Shown here: piece after piece, positions 17,986-25,790 of the stretch
Position numbering within the stretch: position 1 is the stretch's first letter
Layout: each line of letters starts with the position of its first letter
NCBI RefSeq assembly: GCF_021379005.1
Contig: NZ_CP075171.1
Location: 4,898,001-4,962,000, forward strand
Origin: Leptodesmis sichuanensis A121
Lineage (GTDB): Bacteria > Cyanobacteriota > Cyanobacteriia > Leptolyngbyales > Leptolyngbyaceae
Direction of reading: 5' to 3'
DNA: 64,000 bases
Made by a program: the position numbers and the translations under genes
Notes under the pieces: generated by a model
The model's database searches: none
Told to the model about the DNA's origin: nothing
Seen by the model: only the letters and a program-made list of their open reading frames with translations

Positions 17986-19875
17986 ATGGCTCCTCTTTTC
18001 ATGCAAAGCATCTGGTTGGTGCCATGTTATTCGTTGGTTGGGGCGGTTCTTTCAGTCCTTTGGTTCCCCTCCATTACCCGAAAAACTGGCCCCCGTCCGG
18101 CTGGCTACGTCAATGCCTTGATGACATTGATTTCATTTGTCCATTCTTTAATTGCACTTTCGGAAACCCTGGGCCACCCAGCTTATCAGCTTTCATTCAC
18201 CTGGTTGAGTGTGGCGGGATTGAGCCTGGACTGGCCGATCGTTGTTTCGTCTTTAACTGTGGGAGCACTCGCTCTCATTTGTGGCCTCAACCTGCTGGCT
18301 CAAGTCTTTGCGATCGGCTATATGGAAATGGACTGGGGCTGGGCACGCTTCTTTGCGATGCTGGCCCTGTTTGAAGCAGGGATGTGCGCTCTGGTGCTCA
18401 CAGACTCCCTGTTCTTCAGCTACATCATTTTAGAGATTCTGACCCTTTGTACTTATCTACTTATTGGTATCTGGTTCAACCAGTCACTTGTCGTGACTGG
18501 GGCGCGGGATGCGTTTCTCACCAAGCGGATTGGCGACCTGTTTTTATTGATGGGCTTACTGGCGCTTTATCCGCTTTCCCATACCTGGAACTATTCCGAG
18601 TTAGCCGAGTGGGCTAAGACAGCGCAAGTTGATCCAACCGCGATCGCTCTCATTGGTCTGGCCTTAATTGCTGGCCCCATGGGTAAATGTGCTCAGTTTC
18701 CGCTGCACCTGTGGCTGGATGAAGCGATGGAAGGCCCGATTCCCGCTTCCATTCTGCGCAACTCAGTCGTTGTAGCAACTGGAGCCTGGGTACTGGTGAA
18801 ATTAGAGCCTGTGTTGGCCCTGTCTCCCCTGGCAATGAATGCCTGTATTTTTATCGGCGGGGTCACGGCAGTCGGTGGTGCAATGATTGCAATCGCTCAA
18901 ATTGATGTTAAACGTGCTCTGTCCTACCTGGTGAGCGCCTACATGGGTGTGGTGTTCATCGCGGTAGGGGTGGGTGAAACTAAAGCCGCTCTCATGCTGG
19001 TGCTAACTCACGCGGTTGCCATGGCTCTGATGCTGATGCCCGTGGGTGGAGTCATCTGGAATTGCATTACTCAGGATCTGCGTCAGTATGGTGGGCTGTG
19101 GGCACGTCGTCCCATGTCTGGCTTATCGTTCCTGGTGGGGCTGGCTGGTCTGGTTGCCTTACCCCCGTTTGGCACCTTCTGGTCCATGCTGGAACTCGCT
19201 GATGGCCTATGGAATACTCGTCCCTGGTTAGTCGGCCTGTTGCTGATTGTGAATATCCTGACGGCCTTTGGCTTAACTCGCGTATTTTCCTTAATTTGGG
19301 GTAATCAGCCGCAGCCCATGACCGCCCGATCGCCAGAGGTCTTCTGGCCGATGACACTGCCGATGATGATTTTGATGGGTTTCACCCTGCACCTGCCGCT
19401 GGTCATGCAGGCCACAGGACTGTTGCCAAGCTGGGCTGAAATCAATCAGGATGTCGCTCTGCTGTTGTTCTGGTCGAGCGTGTTTGGCATTGGCCTGGGT
19501 GGAGTGGTCTACCTGAATCAGGCGATCGCCAAACCCATTCAGCTTCCCTGGAAAGGCATACAGGACTTGCTGGCCTACGACTTTTACACCCGCGACCTGT
19601 ACCGCTCCAGTGTCGTGCTGGTAGTGGATGTGGTTTCCCGCATCACCTCCTGGTTGGATAAATATCTGATGGATGGACTGATTAACCTGTTTGGTACTGT
19701 CACAGCCGCCAGTGGTCAGAGCTTGCGATACAGCACCACGGGCAAGTCCCAGTTCTATATGCTGACCATTTTGTTGGGTATCTCTGCCCTGATTTTGTGG
19801 GCAACCTGGCCTTTCCTATCCCATCTGTCCTTCGTTTTCAGTGTCAGTGCGCCGACCCAACAGCCCCTCGGCTAA
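17986..19875 (+). CDS. ndhF3: NDH-1MS subunit NdhF3 (CO2-uptake NAD(P)H dehydrogenase subunit 5)
   Basis: A 629-residue polytopic membrane protein of the NuoL/NdhF proton-pumping family, specific to the CO2-uptake form of thylakoid NDH-1. The conserved core includes TGARDAFLTKRIGDL, GPMGKCAQFPLHLWLDEAME and GPIPASILRNSVVVATGA, with the later FGTFWSML. The ATG at 17986 follows GAGGTGA with six bases between; TTG codons at 17980/17983 are less likely. It heads the run ndhF3-ndhD3-cupA. The alternative is the paralogous constitutive set ndhF4-ndhD4-cupB; no cupS follows, which leaves some doubt about F3 versus F4. Confidence 0.85.
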   Translation: MAPLFMQSIWLVPCYSLVGAVLSVLWFPSITRKTGPRPAGYVNALMTLISFVHSLIALSETLGHPAYQLSFTWLSVAGLSLDWPIVVSSLTVGALALICGLNLLAQVFAIGYMEMDWGWARFFAMLALFEAGMCALVLTDSLFFSYIILEILTLCTYLLIGIWFNQSLVVTGARDAFLTKRIGDLFLLMGLLALYPLSHTWNYSELAEWAKTAQVDPTAIALIGLALIAGPMGKCAQFPLHLWLDEAMEGPIPASILRNSVVVATGAWVLVKLEPVLALSPLAMNACIFIGGVTAVGGAMIAIAQIDVKRALSYLVSAYMGVVFIAVGVGETKAALMLVLTHAVAMALMLMPVGGVIWNCITQDLRQYGGLWARRPMSGLSFLVGLAGLVALPPFGTFWSMLELADGLWNTRPWLVGLLLIVNILTAFGLTRVFSLIWGNQPQPMTARSPEVFWPMTLPMMILMGFTLHLPLVMQATGLLPSWAEINQDVALLLFWSSVFGIGLGGVVYLNQAIAKPIQLPWKGIQDLLAYDFYTRDLYRSSVVLVVDVVSRITSWLDKYLMDGLINLFGTVTAASGQSLRYSTTGKSQFYMLTILLGISALILWATWPFLSHLSFVFSVSAPTQQPLG

Positions 19876-19904
19876 GTAGAGACGTTCCAGCGGCATGTCT
19901 CTAC
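19876..19904. repeat. GTAGAGAC palindromic repeat after ndhF3
   Basis: GTAGAGAC and GTCTCTAC form a perfect 8-bp inverted repeat around a 13-base centre, starting directly after the ndhF3 stop codon. The motif looks like a small palindrome family common between cyanobacterial genes. As a stem-loop inside the operon it could reduce or stabilise distal message. Confidence 0.55.
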
Positions 19905-19967
19905 AGAAACCTTCTGGATTTCGCCACTCCCATCCTGATCTCTAAAAATCCACAACCCCAACGTCTT

Positions 19968-21500
19968 ATGCTGAGTGCATTAATTTGCTTACCCGTTTTA
20001 GGAGCTATCGTCATCGGGTTCTGGCCTGGAAAAGTAGCCGCCGCTCGCGCTCGTCTGGGCGCTTTGGGGGTTGCTGGTGTGGCCGCTTTACTGAATATCT
20101 GGTTACTGGCCCAGTTTAACGTTAATGTCACTGATTTACAGTTCCAGGAATCCTTCCCCTGGATCAGTGCCCTGGGGTTGAACTATACCCTGGGGGTAGA
20201 TGGCCTTTCCCTACCGTTGATCACGCTCACCAGCCTCCTGACACTGGTGGTTCTGTTCAGCCAGGTCGGATTGAGCAAGGTCGCCAATCCCGATCGCCTG
20301 CGACTGTTCTACATCCTGGTACTGCTGGTGAATGCCGGAGTCGTGGGTGCCCTGGTGTCCCAAAACCTGCTGCTGTTCCTGCTGTTTTACGAACTGGAAC
20401 TAATTCCGTTCTATCTGCTCGTCGTCATCTGGGGCGGGCAGAAGCGGGAATATGCCGCCATGAAGCTGCTGATTTACACGGCTGTCTCTGGAATTCTGAT
20501 TCTGGCCGCCTTCCTGGCGGTGGGCTGGCTGAGTGGAGCCTCCAGTTTTGACTACGCCGATATCAAAACAGGTGCTTTATCTCAGCGTGCTCAACTGATC
20601 TTGTTAACGTTGATGCTAGTTGGCTTTGGCATCAAGATTCCGCTGGTTCCCTTGCATACCTGGTTGCCAGATGCTTATGTAGAAGCGTCTACTCCGGTAG
20701 CCATCCTGCTGGGAGGAATTTTCTCTAAGTTGGGAACGTATGGTCTGGTTCGCTTCTGTGTCGGTCTGTTTCCCGAAACCTGGTCACTGGTTGCTCCAGG
20801 ACTGTCCATCATTGCTTCCGTTTGCATCATCTATGGAGCATTAGCCGCTATTTCCCAAAAAGACATCAAGCGTATGGTGGCCTATAGCTCGATCGGTCAC
20901 ATGGGCTATGTCCTGCTCGGTGCAGCGGCCCTGACTCCTCTGGCTATGGTGGGTGCAGTTTCCCAAATGGTCAGCCACGGTTTAATTCTGGCGCTGCTGT
21001 TTTATCTGGTTGGGGTGATTGAGGATAAAGTCGGCACCCGTGAACTGGATGTCTTGAATGGTTTGTTGAATCCATTACGCGGTCTCCCCACAGTGAGTGC
21101 ATTGCTGATTCTGGGTGGCATGGCAAGTGCCGGAATTCCGGGTCTGGTTGGGTTTGTTGCTGAGTTTCTGATTTTCCAGGGATCCTTTACCACCTTCCCC
21201 CTGCCTACCCTGCTGGCTGTTGCAGGCTCAGGATTGACTGCCGTTTACTTTGTGATTCTGCTGAACCGCACGTGCTTCGGTCGATTAGACAATTACACTG
21301 CCTACTACCCGAAAGTGACTGGCCTGGAAAAGCTGCCCGCCCTGATCATGACTGCCCTGATCTTTTGGCTGGGAGTACAACCCACCTGGTTGGTGAAATG
21401 GATTGAACCGACATCCACATCTCTGGTCGCAGCAGCTTCCCCGTCTGCGATCGAGCAAGTCGCGGTTAGTGCATCCCCCGCTCAAACCGCTCAGTACTGA
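19968..21500 (+). CDS. ndhD3: NDH-1MS subunit NdhD3 (CO2-uptake NAD(P)H dehydrogenase subunit 4)
   Basis: A 510-residue antiporter-like membrane subunit of the NuoM/NdhD family. About 14 transmembrane helices are visible. Signatures are GVDGLSLPLITLTSLLTL, LLFYELELIPFYLLVVIWGG (key Glu), KIPLVPLHTWLPDAYVEAST and AISQKDIKRMVAYSSIGHMG, with the functional Lys and His residues in place. The ATG at 19968 starts the first helix. The gap from ndhF3 is 92 bp and contains a small palindrome. Together with NdhF3 it forms the distal membrane arm onto which the CO2-hydration protein docks. NdhD4 is the alternative paralogue. Confidence 0.87.
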   Translation: MLSALICLPVLGAIVIGFWPGKVAAARARLGALGVAGVAALLNIWLLAQFNVNVTDLQFQESFPWISALGLNYTLGVDGLSLPLITLTSLLTLVVLFSQVGLSKVANPDRLRLFYILVLLVNAGVVGALVSQNLLLFLLFYELELIPFYLLVVIWGGQKREYAAMKLLIYTAVSGILILAAFLAVGWLSGASSFDYADIKTGALSQRAQLILLTLMLVGFGIKIPLVPLHTWLPDAYVEASTPVAILLGGIFSKLGTYGLVRFCVGLFPETWSLVAPGLSIIASVCIIYGALAAISQKDIKRMVAYSSIGHMGYVLLGAAALTPLAMVGAVSQMVSHGLILALLFYLVGVIEDKVGTRELDVLNGLLNPLRGLPTVSALLILGGMASAGIPGLVGFVAEFLIFQGSFTTFPLPTLLAVAGSGLTAVYFVILLNRTCFGRLDNYTAYYPKVTGLEKLPALIMTALIFWLGVQPTWLVKWIEPTSTSLVAAASPSAIEQVAVSASPAQTAQY

Positions 21501-21576
21501 ATACAGGCAACCTCAGTACAGACGCAATTCATCGCATCTCTTCACTCTCAACTGCAGCCCAAGAGGACTTAGCCCT

Positions 21577-22893
21577 ATGAACATGGCCACCACTGCCGCT
21601 ACCAAATTGCCACCCTCGAACCATCCCCTCGCCGAAGTGATCCACCGTTTAGAAGCAGGAGGGTCGATGGTTCCCGATACGCCGGAAAATTTGATGAAAA
21701 TCATTGGCATGTATAAAGCGTACTCTGTGCCAATGGACTTCTACTGGCGTGACCTGCTGTATCTGGGTGAACGAGTCTTTATTGATCCGCTGCCGTTCTT
21801 CAAGTACTTACCGACTGAAGATTACTGGAAGTTGCACAATCACTACGCTGGAGATGATGCCGATCTGCGGATTTGGCGAGGCGGCGCGGAATACCACCCG
21901 GAGTTAAAGGAATTTCTGGAGAAGGGTGAAATGGGCAAAATGCCCCGCCTGCTGCACCACCTGTTGCACGATCGCATCAATATGGAATTCTCCGAAGACC
22001 TGGCACGGGCGATGATGTGGCACCGGATGAGCGGTAAGTTGGAGGCATTCCTGGATTCTGAGGAATACATCAATAATGCCAACTGGGCGATCGTGGCCTA
22101 TTTGAAAGCAAATCCCCTGTACACGCCCCTGCTGGCTCTGCACAAGTTATTCCCGCAAATGTTCCTGGAACAGGCTCGCATGGCCACTTATATGTCGATT
22201 CTGGGACTGTTCTGGGAAATTATGGCTCCCGTGTTCTTTGAAATGTCCGATCGCTACGACGAGGGAAGCATCAGCACCGTGCCAGAGGCGATGGATTTCC
22301 TGGTGAATGGGATTTTTGCGATCGCGGGTCGCCCCATTTACCACCATGTCTACATCAAGGGTGAATGCTACGAAATCATTCCCAAGTCGAAGGGCTTTAT
22401 GTGGCTGTATGAAGCGGCCTGGCCCTACGTGGAAGCCGTCTTTTACCGCACGGCACCATTCCGGGGCACCAAGTCCTATAACGCTCAGGCCAATGAAGTG
22501 CCCAGTGAACAAATTGATTTCCACTACGGCATTTTGTTTGCAGATAAGTTTCCAGTCGGCACCGCAGGCATTCCTCCCACTCTGCTGCACCAGGATATGT
22601 ACCACTTCCTGCCCCCCTACTTAAAGGAGCACTTCTTGCAAAATTGCCGGGGTGAAGACGACATTCTCGTGCAGTTGGGAATCGCCTTCCAGCGATCGAT
22701 GTATAACGTTACCTCAGCCGTATTACAAGCTACCCGTGCCGCCTTGCTGTATCCTCTGGATGATCCCAATCCCAGACACCTGCAAGCCAATCGGGACTTT
22801 TTTGAAGCCCAAATGGATCGCTTCATTCGTCCCCAGTACGGTATTGCCAATGCCTGCCGCATTCGCATGATTCAAACCGATACCTATAAGTAG
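21577..22893 (+). CDS. cupA: CO2 hydration protein of the ChpXY/Cup family (CupA-type)
   Basis: A 438-residue protein of the ChpXY family that converts CO2 to bicarbonate when bound to the NDH-1MS membrane arm. It has no relation to classical carbonic anhydrases. The family pattern is seen in HPLAEVIHRLEAGGSMVPDT, ENLMKIIGMYKAYSVPMDFY, HNHYAGDDADLRIWRGG, GRPIYHHVYIKGECYEIIPK and PLDDPNPRHLQANRDFFEAQ. The length fits CupA (ChpY) best, but the absence of a downstream cupS leaves CupB/ChpX possible. The ATG at 21577 is preceded by GAGGA; an in-frame ATG at 21583 is an alternative. Confidence 0.85.
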   Translation: MNMATTAATKLPPSNHPLAEVIHRLEAGGSMVPDTPENLMKIIGMYKAYSVPMDFYWRDLLYLGERVFIDPLPFFKYLPTEDYWKLHNHYAGDDADLRIWRGGAEYHPELKEFLEKGEMGKMPRLLHHLLHDRINMEFSEDLARAMMWHRMSGKLEAFLDSEEYINNANWAIVAYLKANPLYTPLLALHKLFPQMFLEQARMATYMSILGLFWEIMAPVFFEMSDRYDEGSISTVPEAMDFLVNGIFAIAGRPIYHHVYIKGECYEIIPKSKGFMWLYEAAWPYVEAVFYRTAPFRGTKSYNAQANEVPSEQIDFHYGILFADKFPVGTAGIPPTLLHQDMYHFLPPYLKEHFLQNCRGEDDILVQLGIAFQRSMYNVTSAVLQATRAALLYPLDDPNPRHLQANRDFFEAQMDRFIRPQYGIANACRIRMIQTDTYK

Positions 22894-22939
22894 CGGCAGG
22901 TTCATTCCAAGATTTGTCAGGACAAACGGTCGCTTTCCT

Positions 22940-23128
22940 CTACAGCAAAAGAGTTTGTAGGCTGACTGCCTGACAGATCTTTTTCGCTGATTGATGCGAA
23001 TTCAGGACTGGCAAACCACAGGACGCACCCGGTAGAAGTACATCTCCTCCTCGGAGTCCTGCTTTGCCTTGAGTGATGCGAAACAAGGTTGTGGGTCTTG
23101 CATAGGTAGTCAGGTTATAAAGATTCAT
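22940..23128 (-). CDS. Uncertain small open frame downstream of cupA
   Basis: A 62-codon frame that begins MNLYNLTTYARPTTLFR and includes GLRGGDVLLPGASCGLPVLN. No ribosome site precedes the ATG and I do not recognise a domain. The sequence gives some impression of conserved coding character, and it lies convergent to cupA. The alternative is that the DNA is non-coding, since a GGACT...AGTCC pairing is also seen near 23010-23060. Confidence 0.2.
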   Translation of the reverse strand: MNLYNLTTYARPTTLFRITQGKAGLRGGDVLLPGASCGLPVLNSHQSAKKICQAVSLQTLLL

Positions 23129-23149
23129 CTCTTGTACAAGAGGCCAGTG

Positions 23150-23542
23150 CTAAATTTCCTTGTTACGCTGTCGTTTTGAAAGCATTCTTTCTGCAAATTC
23201 TCTTACAAGCTTAGAAGGATGTTTTGTGGCTGCTGAGATCATTGCTTCACTTTCAGGACAGTCGAATTTTGAGAGAGCATATAAAACCTCTCTCAACGAA
23301 TAAAAATCGTTCTCAGTTTCGAGTATCTCTTTGAATCCTGGCAGAGCTTCTTGGCTACGCAACTCACCTAATATTTGAATTGCAATCATGCGATTGTTCA
23401 TGATTGGGCTATGAAGTGATAGAATCAACGATTTCTCATAAGAAAGATTTGAATATTCAGTAAGACTGAACCCGCAATGAGAACATACCGCATCTTTTCC
23501 ATCTACTTTATTCCAACAATTTGGGCAAAAGTAAGTCACCAT
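23150..23542 (-). CDS. Zinc-ribbon plus HEAT-repeat protein
   Basis: A 130-residue protein. The N-terminal 25 residues form a zinc ribbon (FCPNCWNK then VCSHCGFSL; two CxxC knuckles). The remainder is helical with HEAT/PBS-lyase-like units: NNRMIAIQILGELRSQEALP, YSLREVLYALSKFD and SKLVREFAERMLSK. No enzymatic residues were identified. It follows the permease gene by 18 bp on the same strand and is probably the last gene of the merR-thioredoxin-permease operon. A role as an adaptor or metal-bound accessory is only inferred from position. Confidence 0.65.
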   Translation of the reverse strand: MVTYFCPNCWNKVDGKDAVCSHCGFSLTEYSNLSYEKSLILSLHSPIMNNRMIAIQILGELRSQEALPGFKEILETENDFYSLREVLYALSKFDCPESEAMISAATKHPSKLVREFAERMLSKRQRNKEI

Positions 23543-23560
23543 ACATCTGCTTTGAATTAG

Positions 23561-24874
23561 TTAGAAAAATGCCCCATAAATCATTCCTGAAATTGTCGCC
23601 ATGACAACGACCAATGCCACAAATACGATCGTTTTCTTAGTACCCATAATGCTGCGAATCACCAACATATTCGGCAACGACAGCGCGGGACCCGCCAAAA
23701 GCAGTGCTAACGCAGGTCCCTGACCCATCCCACTGCCGATCAAGCCTTGCAAAATTGGCACTTCTGTCAGCGTGGCAAAGTACATAAACGCTCCCGCAAA
23801 TGCCGCTACAAAGTTGGATAGTAAGGAATTCCCGCCGACTGCCCGTGTTACCCACTCCGAGGGGATTAATCCTTCATGTCCCGGACGGCCAAGCAACGCG
23901 CCAGCTACGATCACCCCCAGCAGTAGCAAGGGCAGAATTTGTTTGGCAAAGTCCCAGGAGGACTCGAACCATTCCCTGGCTTCCCCCTTATTGGTGCTGG
24001 TCAGCCAGGACAGCCCAATCACGCCAGCCGCAAAGGCCACCATCGGCTGATCGGGAAACTGGAAGGCCAGAACAACAGTAACCGCAGCGATTAGAATCAC
24101 CTTGCCTGCATTCAGTTCAAACCAGGCAATCAGGATGGCCGCGAGGGCGATCGCCAGGAATCCCGTAATCCACCACTTCATCACGTAGATTGCCGCCCAA
24201 GTGCCAACCATTTCAGCGGGTTTCGCCCAGTTGGCAAAGACCAGAATTCCCACCATAACAGCAAAAAATAGGGCATTTTGCCACAATGGACGAGGCACTT
24301 CTGGCTCCGGAAAACTGGCTTGAGCTTCAATTTTCTCCAGTTCTTCTTTGCGAAAAATGAATGCCATCAGCACCCCAATCATCACACTAAAGGCGATCGC
24401 ACCCACGGCTCTGGCAATGCCCAACGGCAAGCCCAAAATCCGCGCCGTCATGATAATAGCCAGCACATTAATCGCTGGGCCGGAATAGAGAAAGGCGGTG
24501 GCAGGTCCCAACCCTGCGCCCATACGATAGATCCCAGCGAATAGCGGAAGAACTGTGCAAGAACAGACGGCAAGAATGGTACCGGAGACAGAGGCCACGC
24601 CATAGGCGAGAACTTTATTGGCATTGGCACCCAGGTATTTCATGACTGCATCCTGGGAAATGAATACGGCGATCGCGCCCGCAATAAAGAAGGCGGGAAT
24701 CAGGCAGAGCAAAACGTGTTCTTGAGCGTACCAGCGCACCAGATACAACGATTCAAAAAAGGCATTTCTCAGCCGTTCTGAATGTTGAATCAGTTCTACG
24801 GGCAGATAAAAGCACAGAAGAAAACCCACTACAATCCACAGCAAAGGTTTCCATTCTGATTTCCAAAAAGGCAT
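23561..24874 (-). CDS. Permease of the UPF0718/DUF318 (ArsP-like) family
   Basis: A 437-residue inner-membrane protein with about 10-12 transmembrane helices. The family signature is the helix-break segment AVCSCTVLPLFAGIYRMGAG with a Cys-Ser-Cys motif, echoed in the second half by ATLTEVPILQGLIGSGMGQG and LLAGPALSLPNMLVI. Members include ArsP, an exporter of trivalent organoarsenicals, and many uncharacterised permeases paired with small thioredoxins. The Cys motif suggests thiol or metal(loid) chemistry. The ATG at 24874 has GGAGGAG upstream. Its operon with a MerR-family sensor supports a metal or metalloid substrate, not identified here. Confidence 0.8.
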   Translation of the reverse strand: MPFWKSEWKPLLWIVVGFLLCFYLPVELIQHSERLRNAFFESLYLVRWYAQEHVLLCLIPAFFIAGAIAVFISQDAVMKYLGANANKVLAYGVASVSGTILAVCSCTVLPLFAGIYRMGAGLGPATAFLYSGPAINVLAIIMTARILGLPLGIARAVGAIAFSVMIGVLMAFIFRKEELEKIEAQASFPEPEVPRPLWQNALFFAVMVGILVFANWAKPAEMVGTWAAIYVMKWWITGFLAIALAAILIAWFELNAGKVILIAAVTVVLAFQFPDQPMVAFAAGVIGLSWLTSTNKGEAREWFESSWDFAKQILPLLLLGVIVAGALLGRPGHEGLIPSEWVTRAVGGNSLLSNFVAAFAGAFMYFATLTEVPILQGLIGSGMGQGPALALLLAGPALSLPNMLVIRSIMGTKKTIVFVALVVVMATISGMIYGAFF

Positions 24875-24898
24875 AAACGCTCCTCCTTGAAAGGTTGC

Positions 24899-24947
24899 AC
24901 CACAGAGGCACAGAGAACACAGGGCTATTCCTATGTGTCTTTGTGGT
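24899..24947. repeat. ACCACAGAGGCACAGAG inverted repeat
   Basis: ACCACAGAGGCACAGAG at the left and TGTGTCTTTGTGGT at the right form an imperfect stem around ~18 bases. It lies between the thioredoxin and permease genes of one operon. Similar purine-rich repeats are widespread between cyanobacterial genes. Confidence 0.5.
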
Positions 24948-24976
24948 TAGTTCTACAGATGATGCAATCTTTGAGC

Positions 24977-25216
24977 CTAAGCAGGTAGCAGTGACTCAAT
25001 CTCCTGGGGATCGAGTACTTTGCCCTGGCTTAGCACTTTGCCGTCTACAACAAGGGCTGGGGTTTTCATCACGCCGCGTTTAACAATTTCCATCGTATCG
25101 GTGATGTGGGCAACTTCTGCGTCTAGCTGGCAATGGGCAATCGCTTCCCTCGCATTCGCCTCTAACTGCTGACATTTTTTACAACCTGTTCCCAAAATTT
25201 CAACCTTGAGCGTCAT
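24977..25216 (-). CDS. Small thioredoxin-like redox protein (TM0996/MTH895 type)
   Basis: A 79-residue protein with the redox motif GTGCKKCQQLEANAREA (CxxC at about residues 12-15), a cis-proline region VMKTPALVVDGKVL and a short C-terminal helix. This compact glutaredoxin-like fold is typical of partners of UPF0718 permeases. A strong AGGAGG site precedes the ATG. Its first 17 bp overlap the 3' end of merR, so translation is probably coupled. It likely keeps cysteines of the permease or its metal-bound substrate reduced. Confidence 0.85.
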   Translation of the reverse strand: MTLKVEILGTGCKKCQQLEANAREAIAHCQLDAEVAHITDTMEIVKRGVMKTPALVVDGKVLSQGKVLDPQEIESLLPA

Positions 25217-25676
25217 AGTTTAGTTCCTCCTGATCATGAAGCGGTGGATTGCGTAACGGCTCTGCCGAAACCACCAGGGGGTGCTGTTGAAACACCACGC
25301 ACTGTTGCCCTGGGGCAGGTTGTGCCAGACCGCGCTGACATTGATCCAGGAGTGGCTTGAGCTGAGTTTTCAGTGTTTGCAGTTTGTTGATGGTCTCGTC
25401 AATGTGTTGCACTTTCTTAAGCAGGCGATCGTACACTTCCTGGCAAGAAAGCTGCTGCCCATCTTGCAACATCAGTAGGTCTTTAATATCATCCAGGCTT
25501 AACCCCAGAGCTTTGGCTTGGGTAATGAAAGATAACCGTTCCAGATCGGGCTGCTCGTAGAGGCGGTAGCCTGCTGCGGTTCGCTTTGGACTAGGCATCA
25601 AGCCAATCCGCTCGTAAAAATAAAGGGTTTGGGGATTGAGTCCTAACCGACGTGAGACTTCACCCACCTGAAACAT
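25200..25676 (-). CDS. MerR-family metal-responsive transcriptional regulator
   Basis: A 158-residue regulator. Residues 1-70 are the winged helix-turn-helix domain (FQVGEVSRRLGLNPQTLYFY, ERIGLMPSPKRTAAGYRLY). A long dimerisation helix spans residues 78-112. Cysteines fall at residues 78, 113 and 126. C78-C113 matches the 35-residue spacing of C82-C117, two ligands in the Hg(II) sensor MerR, and C126 lies 13 residues further where MerR has 9. This suggests a thiolate metal site for Hg, Pb, Cd or a metalloid. It is the first gene of the operon and probably controls its own promoter at 25708-25739. Confidence 0.85.
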   Translation of the reverse strand: MFQVGEVSRRLGLNPQTLYFYERIGLMPSPKRTAAGYRLYEQPDLERLSFITQAKALGLSLDDIKDLLMLQDGQQLSCQEVYDRLLKKVQHIDETINKLQTLKTQLKPLLDQCQRGLAQPAPGQQCVVFQQHPLVVSAEPLRNPPLHDQEELNYDAQG

Positions 25677-25707
25677 CGTTCTGGCTCCGTTACGATCTCA
25701 TGCCCCA

Positions 25708-25739
25708 ATCCTACTGTCTATACCTGGGTATAAGGTCAA
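25708..25739 (-). promoter_or_regulatory. MerR-type promoter with 20-bp spacer and dyad operator
   Basis: On the minus strand, TTGACC (25734-25739) and TAGGAT (25708-25713) are separated by 20 bases. The spacer contains the dyad TATACCCAGGTATA. MerR-family regulators act on promoters with 19-20 bp spacers and central dyads, so this matches well. The -10 end lies 31 bp from the merR start codon. Confidence 0.8.
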
Positions 25740-25790
25740 GGGTTGTTGTTTATAAAATTTGTTGCGAGTATCGGGCATCTAACATACGCA

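Noticed and set aside
17976-18374. Open frame overlapping the start of ndhF3 in another frame
   Set aside because: It is a shadow of ndhF3; no domain or ribosome site of its own.
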